DNA of 64,000 nucleotides, taken from positions 24,090 to 88,089 of the forward strand of contig JAUMVK010000013.1 in NCBI GenBank assembly GCA_030530205.1, given 5' to 3'. The position numbers and the translations under genes are program-made. Positions 52,801-61,178 of the stretch are shown here, one piece after another. The notes under the pieces were generated by a model. It was not told the DNA's origin, searched no databases, and saw only the letters and a program-made list of their open reading frames with translations. Position 1 is the first letter of the stretch, and each line of letters begins with the position of its first letter. Origin of the DNA: RGIG3701 sp030530205 (GTDB taxonomy: Bacteria > Planctomycetota > Planctomycetia > Pirellulales > Thermoguttaceae).

Positions 52801-54508
52801 GTGGGTTCGGCTGATCATTCACCCCCGAAAACCCGTTTCTGGGAACCTGGCTCTTCGCCTTACGGCAGATATTCAGGACACTTCGCTTGATTCAGCGGTA
52901 CAGAATTCACTGGTTCGTCTTTCCAATCTGCGTTTTCCGGGAATTACCGTCCAGAACCAGGATGTTTTGCTTCCCGCACTGCGTTCAGAAAGCCGCAAGG
53001 AACAGTTTCGCTGGTTTACTGAGGGAATGATCCCTCTTCCTGTTTCACGTATGAGGGTCCCTGTGTCGGCTTCCGGTTCGGCTCCCGTTTCCGGCACGGA
53101 TCCACAGGAAACAGAAACCGGCTTGAAATTTGAAAATCCATTTACGCTCGAGTGGAAGGCCCCGACTTCGGGAACCTCTGGCAGTGAAGGAAACCTTTTC
53201 AGAGTTTACCACGTGATCGAGGAACACTGTTTTGCCCAGCTTCAGGTTCAGAGTTTTGATCTGCTGAATCCTGCTGTAGAACTGACGACGCACTCCATTT
53301 TCTGGAATTCGGAGAAGGAATTTCTCGGCGTTACTTCTCTGGACGTTATACCCCAGAAAGCGCAAACCTGTGTCCTTCGGCTTCCCGCAAAGATGAAACT
53401 TCTGGAGCTCCATCTGGATTCGCGGCCGGTTCAGCTCGAGGAAGTGGTCTGGGATGAAAGCCGATCGGAATTCTTGCCGGTTTCCAGTGCCCAGAGACAC
53501 GAGCCATCAGCGAAGGAATACCGTACATTCCGCGTGACGCTTCGCTCGTTTCAGCTTCCGCAGCATCTGGAAATTTTGTATCACGGCAACGTTTCCGACT
53601 GGCAGACGGGGAGGCTCCCCGGAAGTTCAGCGGAACCGCAGGGGGAGAACCGTTTGTATCAGCTTGACCTCCCTGTCCTGCTTCAGCAGAGAATGAACGA
53701 AATTGTACCGATTGATTCACGCAGCGGCGCGGCTTTTTTCTTTTTGCCGAATGATTCCAGATTGAATCTTTGGTCGGTAACACAGAATGAGACGATTTCC
53801 GGACAGACCCAAAGGCTGGCACCGCTTGCGCAGCGTTCATGGGGGCGTGTGCAAATCGTCTGTATGGAACGTCTGCGTGATTTGCTCACCCGGGTTCTTT
53901 CGCCGCGTTTGACGGGTTCGGTAACGCAACGGGAACGAACTGCCTGGCTGGAAAACTGGCACTTGCTCTGGCTGGGAGTGGAAAACCTTGTTGAAGTGAC
54001 ACTTTCGGAGCACCCGGAATTCGTGACGGAGGAGATTCAACGGAATTTCAGTCAGCTTCAGACGGAAGGTGGTCAGCTCTTTGCAGAATCACTCCCGCCG
54101 GAGTCGATGGAAGAGGGGACGCTGCTCCACAATATTAATGAATTCCGACAGAATTCGCTCTGGCTGGTTTTCATCAGGAATCTTCCCAACGAGGTGAAAC
54201 AGCTGGCCGCCTTTGAAACGGGAAGCAGCTCGCGTTTTTACATGATGGAAAAAAATCCGAGCAGATTTACATTCCCAAAACACACGTGGGCGGTACTTTA
54301 TACGCTCCTTTTCACGTTTATGATTTCACTTGGTTTATACTTTTACCCGGTGATTTCGGAGGAAATACGTACGACTCCATTCTGGCTGGTTTGTTCCGGC
54401 TCGCTCTGGATCCTCTGCGGTTTGAATATTTGGATTGGGCTTTTGCTTCTGGTTCTTTCCATCATAACGCTCAGCTGGCGGATCATGAAACTTGTGCAGG
54501 AGGAATGA
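49865..54508 (+). CDS. Giant exported protein 3 of three
   Basis: This 1,547-aa protein starts behind a strong AAGGAGG site, overlapping the previous stop by four bases. It has a signal segment (QMLLVTLLMVLLIW) and the N-terminal module again (IPWIFIPLDSEGKRAGEDF, YVPLEILQNHF, FFRKALYSGTV). A long beta-sandwich-like body follows with Ser/Glu linkers near 850-950. The C-terminus has two or three helices (VLYTLLFTFMISLGLYFYPV, FWLVCSGSLWILCGLNIWIG, LLLVLSIITLSW). The layout matches the preceding two proteins, so all three are probably ancient paralogues with weak identity. They likely form one envelope complex. A degenerate palindrome (54540-54564) separates it from the convergent rmuC gene. 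Confidence 0.78.
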   Translation: MKMNVSSASAFTRLVFSVGQMLLVTLLMVLLIWNPHGRAEQLEPPARTVSPLAPEKGTELPKDQSTEVSREIPWIFIPLDSEGKRAGEDFYVPLEILQNHFQQSKALKNAQKPGYFFRKALYSGTVSQNLTSRDFSVDSLRASFEVEVFVPETKITLPFTQSQIYLVPGSALLNGEPFQIVWEDGKPVVNFPKTGRYALEFTLIPIVEPMESSPSSLESEGLNLEPISDSSEESLPNSGNELSMSGFRFSIPAISSARLELQVPQGINSIEFPTALGSQEYDENSRTWIVSLGAAQQLTVQWKTQKVRTGTPGILTVEELCVWRLEERSQHLEYRTRFHSSEEAFSRMEWVVDSRLAFKSENLRVFVQTEKRNDGFSSGTEYAAGSMPNMPFSRALTYSLVPFTGEKTVQTRIEGNVCRIILTLAQPVSEPVLVIFPLENTSAGNIGSYRLPLVRTEKTKVTHRWFQVISAPNFHLELPQTGTIPLISPQEFRSVWEELSPVSVLGTDYYAESAESVNPGDMTVFSENSLVIDASQSVNQSQTWTIKSGPLPAISTIHENLSCAFDKDLVTVQFLLQFASPEAIPSLFHVHIPEGLNIQKVILHQGMTQKNLRFSRNQNDRLGIFNDKVSPDTSESRNSTGNEEPTAGTRESDSSLPPMLPESIPSPVVKRSAEAEISSACSVEIVGTLDVLDFGAKKETKFPFPDVRVSEPSLHSVLRTVHLFRSSRVLVNCPIPAGCREMEESVSTRVSGLFAFENLRLVSAFSAPPLEPIKTIIQIRPNQPKVLINTRTFLRIPRELTLPTDDGSLKLANPVQGNDLDSGADSSLAPSSTEISGRELAESADSALSTGKKDLEDGIPGSSPDRRRRGISPAMLPEESLNESPVYSSNSHWQMTMEMLLTVEKGVMDEIVLEMPASISQPYVLEPPMPYELEPVSEQEISSDEKTVKRGAKNSSDKKPKRDSGFKSGISSASKNSEAWVRLIIHPRKPVSGNLALRLTADIQDTSLDSAVQNSLVRLSNLRFPGITVQNQDVLLPALRSESRKEQFRWFTEGMIPLPVSRMRVPVSASGSAPVSGTDPQETETGLKFENPFTLEWKAPTSGTSGSEGNLFRVYHVIEEHCFAQLQVQSFDLLNPAVELTTHSIFWNSEKEFLGVTSLDVIPQKAQTCVLRLPAKMKLLELHLDSRPVQLEEVVWDESRSEFLPVSSAQRHEPSAKEYRTFRVTLRSFQLPQHLEILYHGNVSDWQTGRLPGSSAEPQGENRLYQLDLPVLLQQRMNEIVPIDSRSGAAFFFLPNDSRLNLWSVTQNETISGQTQRLAPLAQRSWGRVQIVCMERLRDLLTRVLSPRLTGSVTQRERTAWLENWHLLWLGVENLVEVTLSEHPEFVTEEIQRNFSQLQTEGGQLFAESLPPESMEEGTLLHNINEFRQNSLWLVFIRNLPNEVKQLAAFETGSSSRFYMMEKNPSRFTFPKHTWAVLYTLLFTFMISLGLYFYPVISEEIRTTPFWLVCSGSLWILCGLNIWIGLLLLVLSIITLSWRIMKLVQEE

Positions 54509-54539
54509 TAATACCCCTTCAGTGCGGAGCGTTACAAGT

Positions 54540-54564
54540 GAACGACGCTTGAATCGTCGTCCCC
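54540..54564. repeat. Degenerate palindrome between convergent genes
   Basis: GAACGACGCTTGAATCGTCG followed by TCCCC keeps the ACGACG/CGTCGT arms but has a changed centre. It lies between the stop codons of giant protein 3 and rmuC, where a bidirectional terminator would be expected. Confidence 0.6.
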
Positions 54565-54577
54565 GCAGTTTATCAGG

Positions 54578-56176
54578 TTACTCCTCGATCAGAAGCGGCT
54601 GGTCATCTTCCTCGCCGGGGAAATCTTCGCTGAGTTTCAGCAGTTTGGGGTTGATCTGCTTCGTCGTCTGGAGGCCCAGGTCCTTCCACTGGTTGAACTG
54701 GCGCACGAGGTTCCCGTTCCCTGAGCAGAACAGTTTGCACGTATCGTTGTACGCTTTGGACGAAACCTGGATCGCCTCACCGAGCTTGGCGAAACGTTCG
54801 GTGATCGTCACGAATTTCTCGTAGATTTTTTGCGCCGAAGTGAATATTCTGCTTACGTTTTCCGACTGGCGCTGGTTCTGCCAGAGCAGGTTAATAATAT
54901 TAAGTGACATCATCAGGTTCGTCGGGTTCACGATGACGATCCTTTTTTTGTACGCCTCCATGATCAGGTCCGGGCGCTTATCCATCATGAGGATGTAACT
55001 GCCGTCGTGCGGTATGAACATCAGAACATAGCCAACGGCGTGTTTCACTTCCTTCTCGTAATTTTTGGAGGCCAGTTCCTCCACGTGCTTCGCGACAGAC
55101 TGAACGTGGTTTTTCGCCGCCTGCTCCTTTTCTTTTTCGTCCTCCGCGTAGATGTAGGCGAGGTAGTCCTTGATCGAAACTTTTGAGTCGATGATCACGC
55201 ATGCCTGCTTTTCGGTGTCGGTCTGTCTCGGAAGCAAAACCTCAACGTCCGGGATAAACGTTTCACCCTCGCTTCCCGTTTCCCGGGCCTGCGCGAAATA
55301 GTCGATCCCTTTTTTCAGGCCGGAGGCGATGAGAATGTTTTCCAGGATGTTTTCACCCCAGTTTCCCTGCATTTTAGGCTTGACGGTCAGCGCGGTAGAG
55401 AGTTTTTGCGCCTCGACCCCGATCTGGGTGGTCTGGTCCTGAAGCCGCGCGATGGTCGTGAGGATGGACGTTTCGAGCTGCTTCTGCTTTTCCTTGTTTT
55501 CCACGAACTCGGTCTTGAATCCCTTGAGCTGCTCGCCGAATGGGGTCAGGATCGTGGCGAGGCTTTCCAGGTTGGTCGAGAGCATCCCCTCTTTCTGGAT
55601 CTTCAGGTTTTCGTTTGTCTGGTTTTTGAACTCGGCCCGGAGCATCGTGATCGTATTGTCGAGCTGGGTCTTCATCATCCGCGAGGCTTCCTCAAACCTG
55701 GTTTTGAAGTTTTCCCGCTCCTCGCTCAGCTGGATCTTCAGGCTCCGGAGCTGCTCGTCCTTAAAACCGACGGCCATTTCCTTTTCGGACGCGAATTTCT
55801 CCTCCAGTACGCGTGTCTGGTCGGCGTGGCGTTTTTCCATCTGCTCGGCCAGTTCCTTGCGATCCTGGTCAAAACGCTGGAGCATTTCCGTCTTTTCGTT
55901 TCCGAATCGGTCGAGGATCTGCTGTTTCTCTTGCTCGAAGGCTTCCTTCATCCCGGTGATTTGGTTTTCGAGTATCTGCTGGCCCTCCTTCGCGCTGCGG
56001 GCGTCGGCTTCCAGAGAAATGAGCCGTTCCTGGTACTCGGTCTGAACTTCGGCGCGGGCCTTTGCCTCGAGCATCCGGTTTTTCCCGCTTGCAAAGAAAA
56101 AACCACCCAGAAAACCGAGCAAAAGGCCGAGAGCCAGTCCGATGAGTGCCGCGATAAGAACCGGAATTTCCAGCAT
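54578..56176 (-). CDS. rmuC: DNA recombination protein RmuC homologue
   Basis: This 532-aa protein has an N-terminal membrane helix (IPVLIAALIGLALGLLLGFL). A long coiled coil follows, about residues 35-260 (LEAKARAEVQTEYQERLISL and later heptads), then the RmuC nuclease-like domain: KMQGNWGENILENILIASG, FIPDVEVLLPR, ACVIIDSKVSIKDYLAY and YVLMFIPHDGSYILMM. RmuC limits recombination at inverted repeats and is PD-(D/E)XK-like (Asp and Lys in IIDSKVS). The ATG at 56176 with GGAGG seven bases upstream is chosen over an upstream start. A promoter is present. This is notable given how many inverted repeats lie in the window. Confidence 0.92.
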   Translation of the reverse strand: MLEIPVLIAALIGLALGLLLGFLGGFFFASGKNRMLEAKARAEVQTEYQERLISLEADARSAKEGQQILENQITGMKEAFEQEKQQILDRFGNEKTEMLQRFDQDRKELAEQMEKRHADQTRVLEEKFASEKEMAVGFKDEQLRSLKIQLSEERENFKTRFEEASRMMKTQLDNTITMLRAEFKNQTNENLKIQKEGMLSTNLESLATILTPFGEQLKGFKTEFVENKEKQKQLETSILTTIARLQDQTTQIGVEAQKLSTALTVKPKMQGNWGENILENILIASGLKKGIDYFAQARETGSEGETFIPDVEVLLPRQTDTEKQACVIIDSKVSIKDYLAYIYAEDEKEKEQAAKNHVQSVAKHVEELASKNYEKEVKHAVGYVLMFIPHDGSYILMMDKRPDLIMEAYKKRIVIVNPTNLMMSLNIINLLWQNQRQSENVSRIFTSAQKIYEKFVTITERFAKLGEAIQVSSKAYNDTCKLFCSGNGNLVRQFNQWKDLGLQTTKQINPKLLKLSEDFPGEEDDQPLLIEE

Positions 56177-56213
56177 TGCAAAACCTCCATGTGTCCGAAA
56201 ATAATTTCTGCCG

Positions 56214-56242
56214 ATTATACCTGGTCTGGGGAAAAATTGCAA
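56214..56242 (-). promoter_or_regulatory. Sigma70 promoter of rmuC
   Basis: On the minus strand, TTGCAA (56237-56242) and perfect TATAAT (56214-56219) are exactly 17 bases apart. The leader is about 32 bases. Confidence 0.75.
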
Positions 56243-56317
56243 GGGGGGACCCCACCGTAATGATTCAGGGACCAGGCGGAAGTTCACGTCCAGCTCACTG
56301 CAAACTCCAGCGACTAT

Positions 56318-56678
56318 AGGCCCCGCGGATCAGGCGGATGAGGCGGATTCGGGCGGATTTTTTGAATTTTTAAAAGAAAATCTTAAAAACCTCAAGCCGG
56401 TTTCCAAAGAGAAAGTCCACCCAAGTTCAACCCTTCATTTAAACACGGATTTCCACGGATTAAATGGATTTCCGCAGATTATTTAAAAGGAGTTTTAAAT
56501 ATTTCCCACGCTTCCCAATCAAAAATCGAAATCCTTTTAATCCATGAAATCCGTGGAAATCCGTGTTTAAATAAAAGTTTGAAGCGGAAAGGACTGGAAA
56601 TTTAAAAGGGACTGGTTTTGGAGTCTTCTTTAAATTTTTAAATCGAATCCGCCTTAATCCGCCTCATCCGCGGGGCCT
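56318..56678. repeat. Nested inverted-repeat element, complete copy (MITE-like)
   Basis: The outer ends begin AGGCCCCGCGGATCAGGCGG (left, 56318) and finish with the complement CCGCGGGGCCT (56678). Inner arms ATTTAAACACGGATTTCCAC and its complement surround a loop. The left flank (GTCCAGCTCACTGCA, CTCCAGCGACTATAG) matches the left flank of the 26-kb copy, so the mobile unit may extend about 35 bases further left. It occupies most of 56243-56795, which has no gene. Confidence 0.85.
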
Positions 56679-56795
56679 ATTGCGGCCTTGGGCGTTTTCG
56701 GAGGGGTTGAGTGTCGTGTACCCGGGACCCGATTTTAGGGCCTGAGTGGAAAATTCCCGCCCGTAAAGAATTCCAAAAAAATTCCCCCTCTTTCC

Positions 56796-56823
56796 TTGAC
56801 GTTTTCCCAAAAGAGCGTATAAT
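56796..56823 (+). promoter_or_regulatory. Sigma70 promoter of the FHA-sigma54 activator gene
   Basis: TTGACG (56796-56801) and perfect TATAAT (56818-56823) are 16 bases apart. Transcription would start near 56830, leaving a leader of about 35 bases before the GTG at 56866. Confidence 0.75.
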
Positions 56824-56865
56824 AAAGAAAAAAGTGTTTTCGTACCCAACCCCCAAGAGGCAAAA

Positions 56866-58959
56866 GTGAGCGTTTCCGCCTATCTCGTTTTTCGTGATGA
56901 ATCCCGTTGGAATGAAATCTTCCGTTTAACTTCGGAACGGGTGACGACCATCGGCCGTGCCTTGACCAACACGATTGTGTTGAAGGACGACCGGTGCAGC
57001 CGTGCACAGGCCGAAATCCGATTTGACGAGGAACAGGACGCCTGGTTTCTGAAAGATATGCAAAGCCGGAACGGGACCCTCGTGAATGGCCGTAAAATCG
57101 CATCAGGAACCGAATTTCGCCTTTCTCCAAACGACATTTTAATGTTTGGAAAGTCGCATCTCATGTTCCTCAACGAGCTGCGCGAGCTGCCGTCGGACGG
57201 CCCGTATGAGGAAGTTCAGGTCTCTCCAACGCAGGAAATTCCTGCCGTATTGTTAAATTCAGACCCCAATCTTTCCGAAAGCTCAAATGTTCTTTCCGGT
57301 ATTCCTGAAGTCACCGAGGAAACGATGATCACTTATCGGAGGGACAAGGCCCGTTTTTTGGAAACCATCGATTTTGACCGTCCGAGCGGCTCGAACGTAA
57401 CGGGAAAGCGACTGCGTCGTTCCATCGCCAATCTCTGCCGTCTTGCGATCGAAATTATGCGCACGGGTGAGCAGAATGCGAAACTGGAACTTGCTCTTGA
57501 TTATCTGCTTCGGGAACTTCCGGTCAATTTCGCCGCAGTCGAATTGCTTCCAGTTCCTTCCGAGAAGAATTTCCCGGTTTCTGAATTGGAAGTCGCCGCG
57601 GCTAAAGAATCGGGCAAAGATTCCTCTGACTCCATTCCTCCCGGCTACCAGAAAGTTTCCGACTATCTGGCCCAGACCGTTCTGGATTCGCGTAACGCGG
57701 TCATCGCGCGTCATGTGCACGGAGATTCCATCCTCGGGCGCAGAAACAGCGATGGAGTTATTGAAACGACGAGCGTGATTTGTGCGCCGATCTTCACGGA
57801 AACCCGCCGTTGGGGGCTTCTGCACGTCTATTCCACCGACCCCGCCAAAGTCCCTGACGTTCAGGATCTCGACATTACGATCGGTGTGGCGGAAATTCTG
57901 GGGAATCTCTTCGAAAATCTCCGAGAGCAAAACCAGCTCACAGAAAGCCTGAGCCGTGCGAGAAACGAAAACGCAGACCTTCTCAAGCAGCTTGGAGTGC
58001 GGAGCGAGATCATTGGTATCAGTCCGGCCGTACAGGAAATCGCCCAGCAAATCGCCCTGGCCGCGAACAGTCGGGCGACCGTCCTGATCCGCGGCGAAAG
58101 CGGCGTGGGTAAAGAACTCGTCGCGCGGGCTGTCCATTTTTCCAGTCAGAGGAAGAAAGCGCCGTTCATCTGTCTGAACTGCGCCGTCCTTTCCGAGGAT
58201 TTGCTCGCCAGTGAACTGTTCGGCCATGAACGAGGTGCGTTTACCGGGGCCACGGAGCGGAAAATCGGGAAATTCGAGGCGGCAAACGGCGGTACGCTGA
58301 TGCTCGATGAGATCGGCGAGATGGGGCTGAACATTCAGGCCAAATTCCTGCGTGTGTTGGAGGGGCATCCCTTCGAGCGTGTGGGCGGTAATAAACCCAT
58401 TTCTGTCGATGTGCGCGTCATCGCAGCCACAAACCGGGACCTGGAGCAGGAAGTCATGGCGGGACGTTTCCGCAAGGACCTTTTCTTCCGGCTGCGTGTG
58501 GTGGAGATTCTGGTTCCGCCCCTTCGCCAGCGGGTTACGGACATTCCGATCCTTGCCGAACATTTCTTTCAGTATTTTCGTTCGGAAACTGGCCGGAAAT
58601 TGCAGGGATTCACGCCTGAAGCGATCGAACGGCTTCAAAAATACGCCTGGCCGGGGAATATCCGTGAGCTGAAAAACGTGATCGAGCGTGCGGTCGTGCT
58701 GGCCCGAGGAACATTTATCGAAGCCTCGGATCTTCTGCTTTCAAATATCGCGACGGAATCCATGGGCGCAACTGTCACACCTCCGCCGATCATTTCGGCC
58801 AAGGCCTTCCAGCCCAAAACGCTGGAGGAGGTCGAGCTGGATTACATCCGCCGGACGTTAGAATTTACGGAGGGAAACAAAAGCCGCGCCGCCCAGATCC
58901 TCGGGATCGAGCGCACGACGCTGGACCGGAAGATCCGCAAGCTGGAAGAGAAAAATTAA
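56866..58959 (+). CDS. Sigma54-dependent activator with FHA and GAF sensor domains
   Basis: This 697-aa regulator has an N-terminal FHA phosphothreonine-binding domain (about 24-95: TTIGRALTNTIVLKDDRCSR, SRNGTLVNGRKI). A GAF-like domain follows (about 190-365), then a sigma54 AAA+ domain with Walker A GESGVGKE (about 408-415), the sigma54-contacting GAFTGA loop (near 456) and Walker B GTLMLDEIGEM. A C-terminal Fis-type helix-turn-helix closes it (NKSRAAQILGIERTTLDRKI). There is no receiver domain, so activity is probably set by a Ser/Thr kinase through the FHA domain. Translation starts at GTG 56866, just 3' of a promoter. The target operon is unknown, although the giant-protein cluster is upstream on the same strand. 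Confidence 0.92.
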   Translation: MSVSAYLVFRDESRWNEIFRLTSERVTTIGRALTNTIVLKDDRCSRAQAEIRFDEEQDAWFLKDMQSRNGTLVNGRKIASGTEFRLSPNDILMFGKSHLMFLNELRELPSDGPYEEVQVSPTQEIPAVLLNSDPNLSESSNVLSGIPEVTEETMITYRRDKARFLETIDFDRPSGSNVTGKRLRRSIANLCRLAIEIMRTGEQNAKLELALDYLLRELPVNFAAVELLPVPSEKNFPVSELEVAAAKESGKDSSDSIPPGYQKVSDYLAQTVLDSRNAVIARHVHGDSILGRRNSDGVIETTSVICAPIFTETRRWGLLHVYSTDPAKVPDVQDLDITIGVAEILGNLFENLREQNQLTESLSRARNENADLLKQLGVRSEIIGISPAVQEIAQQIALAANSRATVLIRGESGVGKELVARAVHFSSQRKKAPFICLNCAVLSEDLLASELFGHERGAFTGATERKIGKFEAANGGTLMLDEIGEMGLNIQAKFLRVLEGHPFERVGGNKPISVDVRVIAATNRDLEQEVMAGRFRKDLFFRLRVVEILVPPLRQRVTDIPILAEHFFQYFRSETGRKLQGFTPEAIERLQKYAWPGNIRELKNVIERAVVLARGTFIEASDLLLSNIATESMGATVTPPPIISAKAFQPKTLEEVELDYIRRTLEFTEGNKSRAAQILGIERTTLDRKIRKLEEKN

Positions 58960-59044
58960 CGGAAGCGCTGAAAGCTTCAAATCGGGTCCCGCCCAAAGCC
59001 TCAAATCCGACCCAAGGCGAAAGCCCAGCCCACTTCAAACCGCG

Positions 59045-59159
59045 ATTTAAACACGGATTTCCGCGGATTAGAAGGATTCCCACGGATTTCCTGTTGATCG
59101 ATTCCCGGATTTTCAAAATCCTTTTAATCCCCTAAATCCGTGAAAATCCGTATTTAAAT
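59045..59159. repeat. Inner part of the nested inverted-repeat family
   Basis: ATTTAAACACGGATTTCCGC (59045 onward) and the complementary AAAATCCGTATTTAAAT (ending 59159) form the inner stem without the outer GGCCCCGCGG arms. It lies in the 58960-59281 gap. The remainder of that gap shows only an AGGAG ribosome-binding site before 59282. Confidence 0.75.
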
Positions 59160-59281
59160 CAAGCCGTGAAGCGAGACGGACTCAGCGTCCTGGTGAAAAG
59201 CCTGGTTTCCAAAAGCCCTTTTGGCTCGCATTGATCGATTTTCTTTCATTCCCTTTCCCCCCTTTTTTCGAGGAGTTTTTT

Positions 59282-60952
59282 ATGAAATTCCACCATTTTC
59301 TTTTGACTTTGGCCGCCGTCGTCTTCGGGGCCGCCTTCACCTTCGCGGCCGAATTTCAGGACCGCTGGTTTTACGCGTCGTTCGGCCTCAGGTCTGACGA
59401 AGACGCCGACGAGCTGATCCAGCTCATTCAGGACGCCGGCGCGCACGACCTGAACGGAATGCTCTGGGCCTGCGGGCTGGAGCGCTGCGACTCCTGGTCC
59501 GAGCAAGCCGTCGCGCGGTTCAAAAAGATCCAGAAAGCGGCCGACGACGCGGGCGTTGAGATCATTCCGATCATCTGGTCCGTCGGTTACGGCACGATGC
59601 TCGCCAAAAACCCGAACCTGGTCGAGTCGATCCCGATCAGCGGACTGCAGGTCGTCGCGAAAGACGGAAAAGTCATTCTGGACCCGAGTACCGAGCAGCC
59701 GGTCTTGAAGAATCCCGGCTTCGAGGAAAACGAGAACAACCGGTTCAAAGGCTTCAATTTCATCGACATGCCGGGCGTGATCTCGTTCGCCGACTCCGAG
59801 GTGAAACACTCCGGCGAGTATTCCGTCCGTCTGGAAAACTTCACGGCCGACCAGCATGGGCACGGCCGCGTCTGCCAGAAATTCACCGTTACGCCGCACC
59901 GGAACTACTCGCTCGTGGTCTGGTACAAGACGGAAAACTTCAGGCAGAAGGGCTATTTCCGCCTCCAGATCTACGGCCCGAACGGTTCCATCTCGACTTC
60001 TTCGCCGACAATCGACGAGGAGACCGGTACGATGGACTGGACGCGAGGAAGCGTTTCGTTCAACTCCGGCGAGAACACGGAAATCACGCTCTACGCTGGC
60101 GTTTGGGGCGGAAAAGAAGGCAAAATCTGGTTTGACGATTTCGAGATCATTTCCCAGGACCTCACCGCACCGGTACAGCGTCCCGGGACCCCCGTCACGG
60201 TCAAGAACACCGAGACCGGCAAAGTGTACAAAGAAGGCCGGGATTATACGCTCCCGCCGCTGAGGATCTGGGATTTCTCACGTGGAATGACCACCTCGCC
60301 GATCCTGATCCCGGAAGGAAGCCGCATCAAGGACGGTACGCGCCTGACGCTCGATTTCTATGTCCCGTCGCTGACCATAAACGGCCAGACTTCCACCTGC
60401 ATGTCCGAGCCGCAGCTCTATGAGCTTTTCGAAGAGTCTGCGCAGGCGATGACGAAGCTCATCAAGCCGAAAAAGTGGTTCCTGAGCATGGACGAGATCC
60501 GCGCTGCGAACACGTGCAAGGCATGTGAAGAACACGGACTGCCGCTGAACGAGCTGCTCGGCGAGTGTATCACGAAGCAGTTCAACACGCTGCGCGCCGC
60601 GACGCCCGGTTGCGAGGTTTACATCTGGTCCGACATGCTGGACCCGAAGCATAACTGCCACGCGGATTACTTGGCGTGCAAAGGCGATTTCACCGGCGTT
60701 TGGGATTTCATTCCGAAAGAGCTGATCATTTCCTGCTGGTATCACAAGATCCGCGAGGAAAGCATGGGGTTCTTCTCAAGCCACGGTTTCCGGACGCAGG
60801 CGGCCGCCTACTATGACGTCGATACGCTCGACTCTTCGCGCGAATGGCTCGAGACCTGCCGCCATACGAAGGGCTGCACGGGGATCATGTACACGACCTG
60901 GCAGCACAAGTACGAGCTTCTGATCCCGTTCGCCGAGATGCTCAAAGAGTAA
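59282..60952 (+). CDS. Secreted glycosidase-like protein with an internal carbohydrate-binding-type module
   Basis: This 556-aa protein begins with a signal peptide (MKFHHFLLTLAAVVFGAAFT). Residues about 25-140 look like the start of a TIM barrel (FYASFGLRSDEDADELIQLI, GAHDLNGMLWACGLE, AGVEIIPIIWSV). Residues about 140-300 form a CBM_4_9-like sandwich (PVLKNPGFEENENNRFKGF, SVRLENFTADQHGHGRVCQ, FDDFEIISQD). The barrel resumes at about 370 (FLSMDEIRAANTCKACEEHG, EVYIWSDMLD, YHKIREESMGFFSSHG, YTTWQH). The SMDE and WSDMLD strings resemble GH20-like active-site strands. GAGGAG precedes the ATG at 59282, which is preferred over an ATG 51 bases earlier. A palindrome cluster starts six bases after the stop. 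Confidence 0.78.
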   Translation: MKFHHFLLTLAAVVFGAAFTFAAEFQDRWFYASFGLRSDEDADELIQLIQDAGAHDLNGMLWACGLERCDSWSEQAVARFKKIQKAADDAGVEIIPIIWSVGYGTMLAKNPNLVESIPISGLQVVAKDGKVILDPSTEQPVLKNPGFEENENNRFKGFNFIDMPGVISFADSEVKHSGEYSVRLENFTADQHGHGRVCQKFTVTPHRNYSLVVWYKTENFRQKGYFRLQIYGPNGSISTSSPTIDEETGTMDWTRGSVSFNSGENTEITLYAGVWGGKEGKIWFDDFEIISQDLTAPVQRPGTPVTVKNTETGKVYKEGRDYTLPPLRIWDFSRGMTTSPILIPEGSRIKDGTRLTLDFYVPSLTINGQTSTCMSEPQLYELFEESAQAMTKLIKPKKWFLSMDEIRAANTCKACEEHGLPLNELLGECITKQFNTLRAATPGCEVYIWSDMLDPKHNCHADYLACKGDFTGVWDFIPKELIISCWYHKIREESMGFFSSHGFRTQAAAYYDVDTLDSSREWLETCRHTKGCTGIMYTTWQHKYELLIPFAEMLKE

Positions 60953-60957
60953 AATTT

Positions 60958-61078
60958 GGGGACGACGCTTCCAGCGTCGTCAGATGTTCGACGGACACCT
61001 GCGGGGACGACGCTTCCAGCGTCGTCAATAAAACCATCTGCCAAATCTGAATTTGACGACGCTGGAAGCGTCGTCCCC
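60958..61078. repeat. Palindrome cluster downstream of the glycosidase-like gene
   Basis: Three copies of ACGACGCTTCCAGCGTCGT: two direct (60958-60981 and 61003-61026) joined by the 21-base spacer AGATGTTCGACGGACACCTG plus C, and one inverted (61054-61078). The spacer differs at three positions from the spacer of the copies at 61464-61484 and 63971-63991. Confidence 0.85.
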
Positions 61079-61178
61079 TCAAACCACGTGAAAATCCGTT
61101 CCAATCACCGCGCTTATCGGTCGCTAAATGAAAGCGGCAAATGAAGCCTTCGGCTTCTGTATTGCCGCACTCCGAAAA

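Noticed and set aside
57283..58638. A 451-codon minus-strand frame opposite the sigma54 activator
   Set aside because: It is opposite the activator's FHA, GAF and AAA+ domains, whose motifs are all intact on the plus strand.
18165..59159. CRISPR array explanation for the dispersed repeats
   Set aside because: The repeats are not regularly spaced with unique spacers, and no cas genes are present.
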